The notes: generated by a model not told the origin, from the sequence alone. DNA of 64,000 nt from Aquimarina sediminis (GCF_002895435.1 NZ_POYJ01000015.1:1-64000), one strand, 5' to 3'; shown: positions 18,600 through 27,487, counted from the first letter of the stretch. Numbers and translations are program-made.

Positions 18600-19022
18600 A
18601 TGGCACTACCGGTATTGGCAATGCAAGCGATAAAGAATCGTCCAAAGGTAAAAGTCAGCCCAACGGCTACTAATATCCTTGTGGCTAGTGGACTGACCAT
18701 TGGCGTATTCTTTTTAGTACGCTCATTAGTTCGGGGATATAAACGAAACCATCGAGAACGCCATGCCTTACGACCTGGGAATCCTGCCAATTTTGCCACC
18801 CGACTCAAGATGGCTTTTGAAAATGACAATGCTTTTGGATGGGGAACTGATGAAGAGTTAGTGTTTCAAACTATAGAACTTATCCCGAGCATTTCTATGA
18901 TGCGAAAAGTCGAACGTGCTTATCGGGACTTATATGGCAGTAATCTGTCTGCTGATCTAAAAAGTGAACTCAGCAGTGAGGAATTTGCCATTGTTCAACA
19001 AATTATCAATTCAAAGACATAA
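18600..19022 (+). CDS. membrane-anchored protein with an annexin-like repeat
   Basis: This 140-residue protein has a TM helix at about 24-42, a basic linker, and a C-terminal domain from about 65 to 137. The domain carries the annexin pattern: GWGTDEE (80-86), a helix series, AYRDLYG (107-113) and DLKSELSSEEF (119-129). In annexins the GxGT loop and an acidic residue about 38 positions later form the type II calcium site. Here GWGT is followed by Glu123 after 39 residues. Annexins bind acidic membranes in a calcium-dependent way and are rare in bacteria. A single repeat fused to a TM anchor, in a phage-like run, is unusual. The assignment rests on motif match by eye. Confidence 0.65.
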   Translation: MALPVLAMQAIKNRPKVKVSPTATNILVASGLTIGVFFLVRSLVRGYKRNHRERHALRPGNPANFATRLKMAFENDNAFGWGTDEELVFQTIELIPSISMMRKVERAYRDLYGSNLSADLKSELSSEEFAIVQQIINSKT

Positions 19023-19027
19023 CTGAT

Positions 19028-20023
19028 ATGGATACTAAAACCGCAATAAAGCAACCTCTAAAACAAAAGAAAGTAACCAAACCTCTTTCGCAAAAAACAG
19101 TACTAATGTATGGTATTGGCGGAGGACTGGTATTAGGACTGGGATATCTGGTATATAGTCATCTTAGAAACCGATCCGCTGCAAACAGAAGTATACAACA
19201 ACCTGTGTCTACGATTCGTCCAGGAGGAATCATTTCCACTCCTTCTTTGCCAAAAGTGGCCAGTGACCAATTTCCACTTCGAAAAGGATCCCGAGGATCA
19301 TTGGTGGGTATGGTGCAAAAGGCACTTTTAGAAAAAGGTGGACAGGCAGCCATGATCATCAGGGAAACCAGTTTTAGAAATGGAAAAGTGGATAGAATCT
19401 TTGGGAGAGGAACCCAGCGAGCATTACGAGCTGCAGGATATCCAACAGTACTAACACAGAGTAACTTTACTAGCCTGGTGGGTACAACCTCCAAATCATC
19501 CTTTCCGGCAGGAAGTATTGCCAAAGAAATTATCAATGCTGCCAATAGTCAAAATCTCTTTGGAGTACTTAAAGGGCTGAAAAAAATCACCTCTGTATCA
19601 CAATATCAAAACGTAAGTACTTTTTTTCAGAATGTAAGGATACTGGGTACACGGGTTTCCTCCCTTGTCAACGCCCTTTTGAGTGTTGCTTTTAAACGAA
19701 AGGAGCTGGAGAAGGTGAAAATCAGAGCAGAATTTAGAAGAATAGGACTTAAACAAAACGCCAGAGGTGTATGGTTTATACCAGGAATAGGAGCCCTTGA
19801 TTATTTTGAGGATATGGGAGATCAGATCACAGAGCAATGGAATCTGGCAATTGCAGAAAGACCAACTCTGCTTCAGACGGAAGACGGATCTTTTATTGTA
19901 CCGGAAATACTTCCCGGTACTGTAGTGGGATATATTACAGCGATAGAAGATGGTATGACTCGTATTTTAACACAATCCGGGGAAACGGTTTATGCCCCTG
20001 TACAAAACTTATCCTCGATGTAA
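19028..20023 (+). CDS. membrane-anchored protein with peptidoglycan-binding-like domain
   Basis: This 331-residue protein has one TM helix at about 27-45, then a region at about 79-148 (LRKGSRG, VQKALLEKGG, KVDRIFGRGTQRALRAAGY) that matches the PG_binding_1 layout of a repeat ending in a (D)xIFGxxT motif. The C-terminal half is helical, then strand-rich with an SH3-like end (LPGTVVGYITAIEDGMTRIL). It begins 6 bp after the annexin-like gene. A role in crossing or anchoring to the cell wall is likely. Confidence 0.6.
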   Translation: MDTKTAIKQPLKQKKVTKPLSQKTVLMYGIGGGLVLGLGYLVYSHLRNRSAANRSIQQPVSTIRPGGIISTPSLPKVASDQFPLRKGSRGSLVGMVQKALLEKGGQAAMIIRETSFRNGKVDRIFGRGTQRALRAAGYPTVLTQSNFTSLVGTTSKSSFPAGSIAKEIINAANSQNLFGVLKGLKKITSVSQYQNVSTFFQNVRILGTRVSSLVNALLSVAFKRKELEKVKIRAEFRRIGLKQNARGVWFIPGIGALDYFEDMGDQITEQWNLAIAERPTLLQTEDGSFIVPEILPGTVVGYITAIEDGMTRILTQSGETVYAPVQNLSSM

Positions 20024-20063
20024 ATCATAAACCGAAAAATGTAACATGTAAAAGTTAAATCGT

Positions 20064-20456
20064 ATGAAAAAATTAATGCAATGGCTACAGCCTTTTTTAG
20101 AAAAACTAAAACCCATATGCGGTTACTTTAAGGTATGGAGGGAGTTATCCTCATTAGCCGTGGGATTGATCCTATGGGTGCATAGTGCGGTATTCCTACG
20201 ATGGATTGATCCTACCGCAGGAACTTATGATGCAGGAATATTTCAGGTATATCTTTTTGCCATCATTGGAATCTTTATCCTGCATGGCATTGTCCGCATC
20301 CTGATGAAGTTGATCTGGCCTACATCAGAAGAATACCTGGATCATCAGTTTAGAAATGATTTTAAAACCATCACACCATGGCAAAAACTAAAACTATCTA
20401 CTTTTATCTTCTTTGCATTTTTATTTGCAGTGGCACTTTTAGCCAGGGCATTATAA
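20064..20456 (+). CDS. three-TM membrane protein, holin-like
   Basis: This 130-residue protein has hydrophobic segments at about 27-47, 58-82 and 110-128, an N-terminal amphipathic stretch and a charged loop with YLDHQFRNDF. Size, topology and position before cell-wall hydrolases suggest a holin or similar pore former. The last 79 bp overlap the signal peptide of the next gene in another frame. Family not recognised. Confidence 0.55.
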   Translation: MKKLMQWLQPFLEKLKPICGYFKVWRELSSLAVGLILWVHSAVFLRWIDPTAGTYDAGIFQVYLFAIIGIFILHGIVRILMKLIWPTSEEYLDHQFRNDFKTITPWQKLKLSTFIFFAFLFAVALLARAL

Positions 20457-20941
20457 ATGAAGAACAATACGCGCGTGAGTGTGTTAAAGAATTATATGAT
20501 TCTCAGGTTGGAGTTCGTGAAATCGGAGGTTCTAATCGAGGTGCATATGTAGAAATGTATCTGGCAAGTGTCGATTTGAAGCCAGGTCATGCATACTGTG
20601 CTGCTTTTGTGAGTTGGTGTTATCAAAATGCCGGAGTAGTTGCTCCCGAAAGCGGCTGGGTTCCCAGCTATGCCTTAAAGCGGAAACGAATCTATCACAG
20701 AGGGAAATACCAGCTAAAAACACCACAAAAAAGTGATGTGTTTATGATTTGGTATCATAGTCTGAACCGCCCTGCCCATATTGGATTTGTGGATCAGTGG
20801 GGGTCGACATGGATTGTTACCGTAGAAGGGAATACCAATGATAACGGATCCAGAGATGGTAACGGGGTATATCGCAAACGAAGGCTTACAAAACAAATAT
20901 GGGCAGTATCTGATTTCGTCAGTAGCACTGGTAGGCAATAA
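20378..20941 (+). CDS. secreted CHAP-type amidase/endopeptidase (endolysin-like)
   Basis: This 187-residue protein has an N-terminal signal peptide (residues 1-22, TIYFYLLCIFICSGTFSQ). The CHAP-domain residues are visible: Cys74 in HAYCAAFVSWCY, His134 in PAHIGFVDQ, and Glu150/Asn152 in VEGNTND. CHAP enzymes cut peptide or amide bonds in peptidoglycan. It overlaps the holin-like gene by 79 bp, so its signal sequence is read from DNA coding the last TM segment of that gene. Together with the next gene it looks like a lysis or cell-entry module. Confidence 0.8.
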   Translation: MAKTKTIYFYLLCIFICSGTFSQGIINEEQYARECVKELYDSQVGVREIGGSNRGAYVEMYLASVDLKPGHAYCAAFVSWCYQNAGVVAPESGWVPSYALKRKRIYHRGKYQLKTPQKSDVFMIWYHSLNRPAHIGFVDQWGSTWIVTVEGNTNDNGSRDGNGVYRKRRLTKQIWAVSDFVSSTGRQ

Positions 20942-20952
20942 TTTTATATAAA

Positions 20953-21612
20953 ATGTTAGCTAAAAGTTTACAAATATTACGAAGCAAAGGGTACGAGGTA
21001 TACACCCAACCTTACCGGCTCAATATTGTTGGGTATCGTAGTCGGTTTGTGCGCAGTAATCGTTTTGATGATGAGATTCATGTGTTCTATACCAATGATA
21101 CCGGAAAATGGGTGTATCATATTTTTAAAGCCACCACAGATCCCGGACAGTACTGGTTAGCAAATCCAATGCATCCACAGGGGACTGCATTTTTAAAGAA
21201 GGGGCAGTATATCGATGCCTATAGCCTTGGATTACACCGGGGTATATATCCGGCACTGGTACAAACGGCTCCGGTGGATATCATAAGAAACTACCAGCGA
21301 AAAGGGCTTTTTAAATGGTTTGAATCCGGAACCCGGAAAACAGGAAATTTTGGCATCAATATTCATAGAGCCGGAAAACAGGGAACCACCAAGATAATTG
21401 ATGCCTTTTCTGCCGGTTGTTTGGTATTTGCCAATGCTGAAGATTTTAAACGATTTATTCATCTCTCCAAAGCGCATCAAAAACGATATGGGAATAGGTT
21501 TACGGTAACACTTGTTGATTTCAGGGATGAGCGAAGAAGGCGATTAAGTAAAGTTGCCTGGGGAACAGCACTGGCTGCCACAGGACTGATGCTATTAAAG
21601 AGAATACACTAA
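20953..21612 (+). CDS. L,D-transpeptidase (YkuD)-like protein
   Basis: This 219-residue protein has GINIHRAG (His138) and, 15 residues later, FSAGCLVF (Ser153 to Cys156). This is the YkuD-type active-site arrangement of His followed by SxGC. Members join or cut peptidoglycan peptides through the cysteine. A C-terminal hydrophobic helix (about 198-215) may anchor it. It starts 11 bp after the CHAP gene. Phage versions of this fold are known as muralytic proteins, so hydrolysis is as likely as cross-linking. Confidence 0.65.
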   Translation: MLAKSLQILRSKGYEVYTQPYRLNIVGYRSRFVRSNRFDDEIHVFYTNDTGKWVYHIFKATTDPGQYWLANPMHPQGTAFLKKGQYIDAYSLGLHRGIYPALVQTAPVDIIRNYQRKGLFKWFESGTRKTGNFGINIHRAGKQGTTKIIDAFSAGCLVFANAEDFKRFIHLSKAHQKRYGNRFTVTLVDFRDERRRRLSKVAWGTALAATGLMLLKRIH

Positions 21613-21615
21613 ACA

Positions 21616-21813
21616 ATGAGGATATCCAAAAATACACAGAAAGCAGGATTAGCATTAGTGGGGAGTATGCTTGGTTTTATCATCGCAAAGAAATATGCTC
21701 CTAAAGAAACTTACCCTTTTATCCTTATTGGTGGATTTTTAGGAAATGTACTGGGAGAAGAACTGATTGTTGAAAATATAACAAAAGGAATTGATGACTA
21801 TGGAGAAAACTAA
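21616..21813 (+). CDS. small two-TM protein
   Basis: A 65-residue protein with hydrophobic segments at about 9-26 and 32-49 (GSMLGFIIAKKYAPKETYPF), starting 3 bp after the previous stop and running into the start of the DUF4248 gene. Its tight spacing places it in the same operon. It may be a minor membrane protein or a holin partner; the family is unknown. Confidence 0.5.
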   Translation: MRISKNTQKAGLALVGSMLGFIIAKKYAPKETYPFILIGGFLGNVLGEELIVENITKGIDDYGEN

Positions 21814-22033
21814 ACTGCAACAGGTTTATTTTGAAGGAGAAAAACCAGTTAAAATCAAAGCCTACTATAAATATGAATTGGCAGCTTTGTATGAGGTTTG
21901 TACTAAAACATTCTCTTCCTGGATCAATACCTCATATCTTGAAGAACTAAAACAGTTTGGCTACAAAAAAAGTACAAAACTTTTGAGACCAGAAGTGGTT
22001 CGTTTTTTGTTTGAGAGATTGGGGGAGCCGTGA
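21800..22033 (+). CDS. DUF4248 family DNA-binding protein
   Basis: The ATG at 21800 gives 77 residues (the frame opens at a TTG at 21791). The pattern AYYKYELAALYEVCTKTFSSWI, then ELKQFGYKKSTKLLRPEVV and a final FERLGEP matches DUF4248 proteins, which are short HTH-type proteins common in Bacteroidota phages and elements. It overlaps the preceding gene by 14 bp and ends the rightward gene run. Confidence 0.7.
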   Translation: MEKTKLQQVYFEGEKPVKIKAYYKYELAALYEVCTKTFSSWINTSYLEELKQFGYKKSTKLLRPEVVRFLFERLGEP

Positions 22034-22053
22034 CTCCTTATTTAAGCAAAAAC

Positions 22054-22203
22054 TTACAAACTTTTTTTAAGATGATGCGTTTTACGTCTGATTCTCAATT
22101 TGTCATCATGATAGCGAAGGTAATCTGAAATCAACTTAGGAATAGCTGCATTTCGATTTAGATAATAGGGTTTGTTGTAAAAATCCATCTCGTATTGCAT
22201 CAT
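22054..22203 (-). CDS. possible 49-residue basic protein
   Basis: An open frame starting at two adjacent ATGs (22203, 22200) encodes a charged, Tyr-rich N-terminus (MMQYEMDFYNKPYYLNRNAA) and a basic helical end. It converges with the DUF4248 gene, with 20 bp between their stops. Composition is protein-like, but I see no family, and it may be a remnant. Confidence 0.35.
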   Translation of the reverse strand: MMQYEMDFYNKPYYLNRNAAIPKLISDYLRYHDDKLRIRRKTHHLKKSL

Positions 22204-22308
22204 GAGAATAATTGATTTTTTCCTGATCTATTGACCATTTTAAATAGTAACAGGGATGATTACGGTTTTATAAATTACATGATTACTTCCTCCATAAAAA
22301 TGTTAAAA

Positions 22309-23520
22309 TCAAGATCCTTTCTGAATAATTTTTAAAATATCATAAAACCTTTCATAACTATTCATTCTCTCATTAACGTTAGATAATATTTTTCGCTCTT
22401 TCTTAATCGCTTTAATTTCATCTTGTATGGCTTTAATTTTAATTGCATCAATTGTATCAAATGCTACATTTACTCTATCATCTTTATTCTTTTTTCGTTT
22501 CTTTCTTTGTTTTGATAACCCCAGAAGTTTTTCCTCTAATTGTTCAATTTTAGAATACAAAGGTTCAAAAGAATGGGACAGGGTAGTTCTATACTCATCC
22601 ATTACAGGAATAATTTCAGGATGAATAGACAAGCCTTTTTTCTCTTTGTCAAATTCTTTAATAAACTTTATAACATCTTGATAATCCTTATACGTACTAA
22701 CATCAAAGCTTGTATTATTAGGAATATTAGCTTTTGAATCTAACCCCGTAATACCAATTGTTTTTACTGTTATATTCACTTTCATATTATTAGTCTCAGC
22801 TTGTGCTGCCAAACCTGCTAAAGAACTAATTCCCGTAAGATTCGCATCTGCCGAAATTTTTGATATTTTAAACTCACTCCTTAATCCTATTGCATATCGT
22901 ATAGTTGGAATACCTGTACAATCACAGTCTTTGTACTGAATATAATCTGTAACTATGAACATACTTTCTTGATCATATTGGCTGTCTACAATCCCAAAAG
23001 CTTGCATTGCAGCTTTATTTTCTCCATGAAAAAAATAATGATTAAACTGAAACCCACTTGTTAAATCTTCTGGTTTTTTTGGTAATACGTATCGACAAGA
23101 TTCTACTCCCTTTTCACTTAATTTGGCTGGTACATTTTTGAATTTTTCTGATCTATTAGGCTCTTCCTGTTTTTTCTGTTCATTCAAGTTTGGAAAAATA
23201 GTAACAGTAGGTTTTCCATGTTTAATAAGAAATTGGTTTTGAGTTAGTGGATCAAGAAATTCTTTTTCCAAAAACAGGGCTGGTTCATCGTGTGGTAGTA
23301 GTTGTGTAGTTGTTGAAAAACCTTTTAAGATTTCTTTTATCAATTTGTACTCTAATACAGCCTTAGAATAATAGTTTTGATCTGCTATTTGTGCATTCAA
23401 ACCTAATACAAGTTGCTTTTCCGATTTTTGTGCTTTTTTAGCCTTTTTAGCTTTTTTTTGACCATAAAAGTTTATTGTAAACAAATGAATCAATATTATT
23501 GTAAGTAGTGTTTTTTTCAT
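22309..23520 (-). CDS. secreted protein of unknown function
   Basis: This 403-residue protein has a clear signal peptide (MKKTLLTIILIHLFTINFYG), then a Lys/Ala-rich stretch, then a soluble alpha/beta region. Two helical segments near residues 290-330 and 365-400 flank a very basic KQRKKRKKNKDD. Four cysteines in the middle (two near CDC) could form disulfides. No family is recognised. Its minus orientation sets it apart from the module on its left. Confidence 0.6.
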   Translation of the reverse strand: MKKTLLTIILIHLFTINFYGQKKAKKAKKAQKSEKQLVLGLNAQIADQNYYSKAVLEYKLIKEILKGFSTTTQLLPHDEPALFLEKEFLDPLTQNQFLIKHGKPTVTIFPNLNEQKKQEEPNRSEKFKNVPAKLSEKGVESCRYVLPKKPEDLTSGFQFNHYFFHGENKAAMQAFGIVDSQYDQESMFIVTDYIQYKDCDCTGIPTIRYAIGLRSEFKISKISADANLTGISSLAGLAAQAETNNMKVNITVKTIGITGLDSKANIPNNTSFDVSTYKDYQDVIKFIKEFDKEKKGLSIHPEIIPVMDEYRTTLSHSFEPLYSKIEQLEEKLLGLSKQRKKRKKNKDDRVNVAFDTIDAIKIKAIQDEIKAIKKERKILSNVNERMNSYERFYDILKIIQKGS

Positions 23521-23976
23521 GATTAAATGTGAATTAATTACCTATGTAAATTAGCTAAATCAAAAAACAAATAAAAGGGGAAATAACCCCTTTTTCAATT
23601 ATCATTTAGCCTACCAAAACTCTATGGTTAATTCTCCTTTTTCAACCCAATGTAGAATACAAATACTAAAAAATAGCTAAATACGATTTATACCTTTCTC
23701 ACAATACAGGCGAACAACCACAAAACCAATCCAATACTTGGAATCGTTGGTTATATAAGAGTTTCTAGAAAAGTATAGATTGAGAGATGCAAAAGGCATG
23801 ACAATCGGTAATTTTGATTAATAGCCCTTCTGTCTGACTAATAGAGTATTTTAAGTGTACTCAAATTTTACTCATACGTTTATAATTACGAAAGAGGTAT
23901 TGAACTTATAATCTGCCTATTCGTTTGTTTTAAAGTATAAAAAAACTAATCTGTTAGATTGACCTATTGATGCTTT
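23521..23976. other. intergenic region with a hairpin
   Basis: No gene is supported. AAAAGGGG (23573-23580) and CCCCTTTT (23587-23594) form a perfect 8-bp hairpin with a 6-base loop and T-rich flanks on both sides. It can work as a bidirectional terminator between the PLD gene and the secreted-protein gene. Confidence 0.5.
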
Positions 23977-24840
23977 TTACAGAATATATGAATTGAGTAA
24001 ATAAGTATGAAGACTTTCGGCAATAAATTCTATACCCCTTTTTTGGTATTTAATTTCTAATTCTTCAGAAGAGAAGCTAACATTCAACCCGTTATAAATA
24101 TAAATATCAAAATTATGATTTTTCCAGTATATACGATAGTTATCAAGCTCTTCAGTAAAAACAGGAAATAACTCTTCTTTACACTTCCATAAAATTTCGG
24201 ACTCCTCAATATCAAATTCGAAACAGGCAAATCCATATTTTTTGGTAAGTCTAACTCCTGGCATTGGAAATTCACGAAGTGTCATAATCTCCTCCGTTTC
24301 TAGAAACTGAAGAAGCATCGTTGATGAATCTTCATCATTCTTTTTAAAGTCAATTTTTTTCTCTTTAGGAACAAGAAAATCCTTTCTCATTTCAGAGTTA
24401 TGTAGAATTAGATTTACTTCATCGGTCAATTTTTGATATAATTTTTCGTTTTCTCCTTCCTTACTAAATATAACCCCAAGTTCATTATTTTTTATCTCCG
24501 AATATTCATATAGATTCATCGAGGTAAGTATGCCCATATTTTCATTCAAATAAGCCTTTGCATGTAACCCTTCTTTATAGAGCAATCTACAATTTGCTAA
24601 GGAATCCAATTTATTCTTTTCAGAAGGTTTTAGTTCAGATTTTCCATATACTAATGTTATAGAAATCTTTTTTTGATCAGCCCTTTCTAGACGTTCAAAT
24701 AATCCTTCTGAAATATTCAAATACGGTGTCAATAAAATAATTTCAAGTTGAGCTTCGTCTATAATTCTCTCTATAAAATAAGAAATCCCTCGAGTGGAAA
24801 TAATATCAATCATAAGTTGGCAATAAAAGTGAAGTTTCAA
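23977..24840 (-). CDS. phospholipase D-family (PLD-like) nuclease or phosphodiesterase
   Basis: This 287-residue protein shows one HKD-type motif: GLHAKAYLNENMGILTSMN (His93, Lys95, Asn/Ser downstream), preceded by the strand LEIILLTPYLNIS. Single-HKD PLD proteins act as dimers on phosphodiester bonds. Bacterial family members include nucleases such as Nuc and parts of restriction or defence systems. There is no signal peptide. The C-terminal half is unrecognised. An internal start at Met10 is possible. Confidence 0.7.
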   Translation of the reverse strand: MKLHFYCQLMIDIISTRGISYFIERIIDEAQLEIILLTPYLNISEGLFERLERADQKKISITLVYGKSELKPSEKNKLDSLANCRLLYKEGLHAKAYLNENMGILTSMNLYEYSEIKNNELGVIFSKEGENEKLYQKLTDEVNLILHNSEMRKDFLVPKEKKIDFKKNDEDSSTMLLQFLETEEIMTLREFPMPGVRLTKKYGFACFEFDIEESEILWKCKEELFPVFTEELDNYRIYWKNHNFDIYIYNGLNVSFSSEELEIKYQKRGIEFIAESLHTYLLNSYIL

Positions 24841-25088
24841 AAAACAAAAGAAAACAGGCTTTGTGAAGAGCTAATTTCTTACATATAAAGGTATTTTAAA
24901 TATAAAAAAATCCCTAATTTATTTTTAAGAAAAATGATTAGATATTCTATTGTTAACATACTAAAATACCTACTATACTATTAGAATCTTGATAAAATTA
25001 CTGCTACTCAAAATCCAATAAAGTAAAAAAGAGAATCAAACCGAATTAACCCGAAACAGTCAAAAACTGCAATTTTAATTTTATCAAT

Positions 25089-26318
25089 ATGGAAAAACAA
25101 TATATCTCATTTGAAAATTACAACAATGAAATTACCCATGTGCGTATTAAGGCATTACCGGAGATGCTTCAAAAAGGACATCAATTCTTTCTGGAAGCAA
25201 AGGAGTTTTATTACCAGGAACCAGAAATTCGGGAAACCATTGACATCTATCTGGAGCAGTTGAATGCACATCTTTTTAAGGATACAAAAGTACATGATCC
25301 GGATACACAGATTTCCGTTTCTTTTATTCAGGCGTTTCTGAATATACACCGAACCATTCAATCCAAAGAGGAATTGAAGAAGTTTATTTTTTCATTACAA
25401 AAAGCTATTACTGATAAAGAAATCACTAAAGAGGATATCCATGCCCGACATATAAAAGATATACAGTATAAACTAATTGCGCGGCATAATGAAATGATTC
25501 TACAGGATCAGGTTAAAGTTATCATTAATTCTAAATGGCGATTAGAGCTTCAAAAAATAATAGCACAAACTCCGATAGAAGGGTTAGGGAATTTAAATGT
25601 TATAACACCTTCAAAAGCTGATCCAATACAGATTATAACTACGAAAAGAGATACTTTGTTTACCTCTTTTGATCAGCACTTGACTAAAACAAATACACTT
25701 ACTTTTAAAATACCTGGAGCAATGGGAGAGTTGTTGGGAGATATAGAAAAATTTGAACTGGCTATTACCATTGAAGGAGATCAGGGAGGAGGAAAAACAC
25801 GGTTTACCTACCAACTAGCTGATGCTTTTGCTGATATTGGAAATGAGGTAGCTATTTTTTCTTTAGAGATTGGAAGTAAATCAGATCTGATTACCCGAAT
25901 GAAAGAAGAGTACCTGCAACCAATCAACCAGAATCATATTTTTATTGCAGATCAGTTGCCTGATGGATACAACACAATCTCGAATGCAGCCAAAGATTTT
26001 GATGTGATCATTATAGATAGTTGGAATAAAACAGGATTGCCATCTCAGGATTTTGACCGCTTACGAAAGGAACATCCTGACACAATTTTCATTGTGATTT
26101 TTCAACGTACTACACAAAAAACAATTCGAGGAGGTACAGCCCCACTTTTTGATGCAGGGATTAATATTGAGATTGTCAAAGCGGATGATACTTTTAGAAA
26201 TAATTATGCTATTACAACCAAAAACCGATATGGTGTTACTGGGATTAGATATAATGTTTTTAATAAGAACATCATAGGAAATTCAGAAGGTGTTTTGGAG
26301 TCAGTTTTAGAAAACTAA
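25089..26318 (+). CDS. RecA/DnaB-like P-loop ATPase
   Basis: This 409-residue protein has a helical N-terminal half (1-190) and a RecA-fold C-terminal half. Walker A is GDQGGGKTR (230-238) and Walker B is DVIIIDSW (305-312). FQRTTQKTIRGGTAPLFDAG follows, as in DnaB/RadA-type ATPases where a Q/R-rich strand contacts DNA. A strand-rich end follows. It could be a helicase-like motor, a RadA-like recombinase or a packaging motor of the nearby element. Upstream, 248 bp separate it from the PLD gene, which points the other way. Confidence 0.65.
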   Translation: MEKQYISFENYNNEITHVRIKALPEMLQKGHQFFLEAKEFYYQEPEIRETIDIYLEQLNAHLFKDTKVHDPDTQISVSFIQAFLNIHRTIQSKEELKKFIFSLQKAITDKEITKEDIHARHIKDIQYKLIARHNEMILQDQVKVIINSKWRLELQKIIAQTPIEGLGNLNVITPSKADPIQIITTKRDTLFTSFDQHLTKTNTLTFKIPGAMGELLGDIEKFELAITIEGDQGGGKTRFTYQLADAFADIGNEVAIFSLEIGSKSDLITRMKEEYLQPINQNHIFIADQLPDGYNTISNAAKDFDVIIIDSWNKTGLPSQDFDRLRKEHPDTIFIVIFQRTTQKTIRGGTAPLFDAGINIEIVKADDTFRNNYAITTKNRYGVTGIRYNVFNKNIIGNSEGVLESVLEN

Positions 26319-26786
26319 AAAATAGAAATATAACATTAAGGAAGCTTTTTTATGAGGAACAATATCTATTAATATCAATCTATAAGTTTAAAAAATTGAT
26401 AGAATAGTTACTATTGAAATTTAGGTGTGTGCATATGACCGTTTTTGTATAGTCATTACACTTTCTTGTTAATAATTCGGTATAAGTGTATTTTATATGT
26501 GTAATTTTTAAGCTTATCTTTAGACAATAAAATTTACCCCACCTGTTGTTTAGATATGTACGTATTAGTACGTCATCTCAAAACTACAATTTTACAAGTA
26601 GACACATTTTAAGAGTAGAAGTATTGGAAAAGAATATCTATATAGATGTTTCTTCCAGTCTGCAATCTAATTATAAATCATTGAGTTTTTAATTGAATGT
26701 AATCCATATTGCTTTTTAGGCACTTTAGATTATAATAGTAAAAGCTCAATAAATTGATAGTTTAATTGATCAATTAAAATACTGAT
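26319..26786. other. intergenic region before the small-gene array
   Basis: No gene is seen. An interrupted palindrome around 26557-26571 (ACGTA/TACGT) is the only structure noticed. The stretch is AT-rich and probably carries the promoter of the array. Confidence 0.35.
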
Positions 26787-26990
26787 ATGAAATACGAAAA
26801 AGGACAAAAAGTAATATATGCTAAAGGAAATGAGAATAACTATAAAGCAATTATTTTACATCGAAAATGGGATTTCCCAAAAGACTATATAGATACTCCT
26901 TTTGCACATGGAAACTTTGACTATTTGATTAAAGTAAATTGGGGAAATAAGGAAGAAGATATTTTTGTTATGGAGTCAGACTTGTTGTAA
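26787..26990 (+). CDS. 67-residue uncharacterised protein
   Basis: It encodes MKYEKGQKVIYAKGNENNYK followed by an aromatic-rich strand region and an acidic end. The KYEKGQKVIYAKG start and the repeated-strand look suggest a small SH3-like beta barrel, an inference. It is the first gene of the 26.8-35.7 kb array. Confidence 0.45.
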   Translation: MKYEKGQKVIYAKGNENNYKAIILHRKWDFPKDYIDTPFAHGNFDYLIKVNWGNKEEDIFVMESDLL

Positions 26991-27008
26991 TAAAAAATCA
27001 AAAAACCG

Positions 27009-27218
27009 ATGGATAAAGAAAAACTAATAAAGGATACTTCAATAAGGGCTGTCAAAGATACACTAAGGCAACGCTTTCTTAAATGGTCAGATACAGGTAG
27101 GTTCGTTACTTATGATGAGTTATTAAATGTTTTAGGATTTGAAGAACCTCTTTCACCGGAGCAGGCAAAACAAATGTATTCTTCATTATCTAATGATTCA
27201 AGAATAACCAAAATCTAA
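27009..27218 (+). CDS. 69-residue uncharacterised helical protein
   Basis: A helical charged protein starting in an A-rich CCGATGG context and ending with the AAATCTAAATAAACGAT junction sequence. No family is recognised. The start at 27009 lies 18 bp after the previous stop. Confidence 0.45.
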   Translation: MDKEKLIKDTSIRAVKDTLRQRFLKWSDTGRFVTYDELLNVLGFEEPLSPEQAKQMYSSLSNDSRITKI

Positions 27219-27232
27219 ATAAACGATATATT

Positions 27233-27487
27233 ATGGCTAAAAGAAAAGAATTAATGTATGCAGTAGAAGGAATACTTAATCCTTTTTTCGTTGTAGAAAA
27301 TTCTGATCTTGATAAAATTTATTTAACAGATCAAAAAAGGTTTGATAATGCTAATTCAGATGAACTTATAAACTGTCAAGTATTAGAATTTGAGGAGTAT
27401 CAAGATCAAATAATTTATAGAAGAAAGGAACCTGAAATGTTTGTAGATATACAAAGGTCATTATTATCAGGTTTGTTGTTAACTTAA
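27233..27487 (+). CDS. immunity-like protein, paralogue of the gene at 33202
   Basis: This 84-residue protein aligns with the 33202 protein: both start with a KRK motif, share a V-V strand (FFVVE / HYVVID), a DL(D/K) segment, and close with IQRSLLSGLLLT versus IERGYLAGIFLT. This indicates a diverged duplicate within the array. Family unknown; size and array position fit an immunity-type protein. Confidence 0.5.
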   Translation: MAKRKELMYAVEGILNPFFVVENSDLDKIYLTDQKRFDNANSDELINCQVLEFEEYQDQIIYRRKEPEMFVDIQRSLLSGLLLT

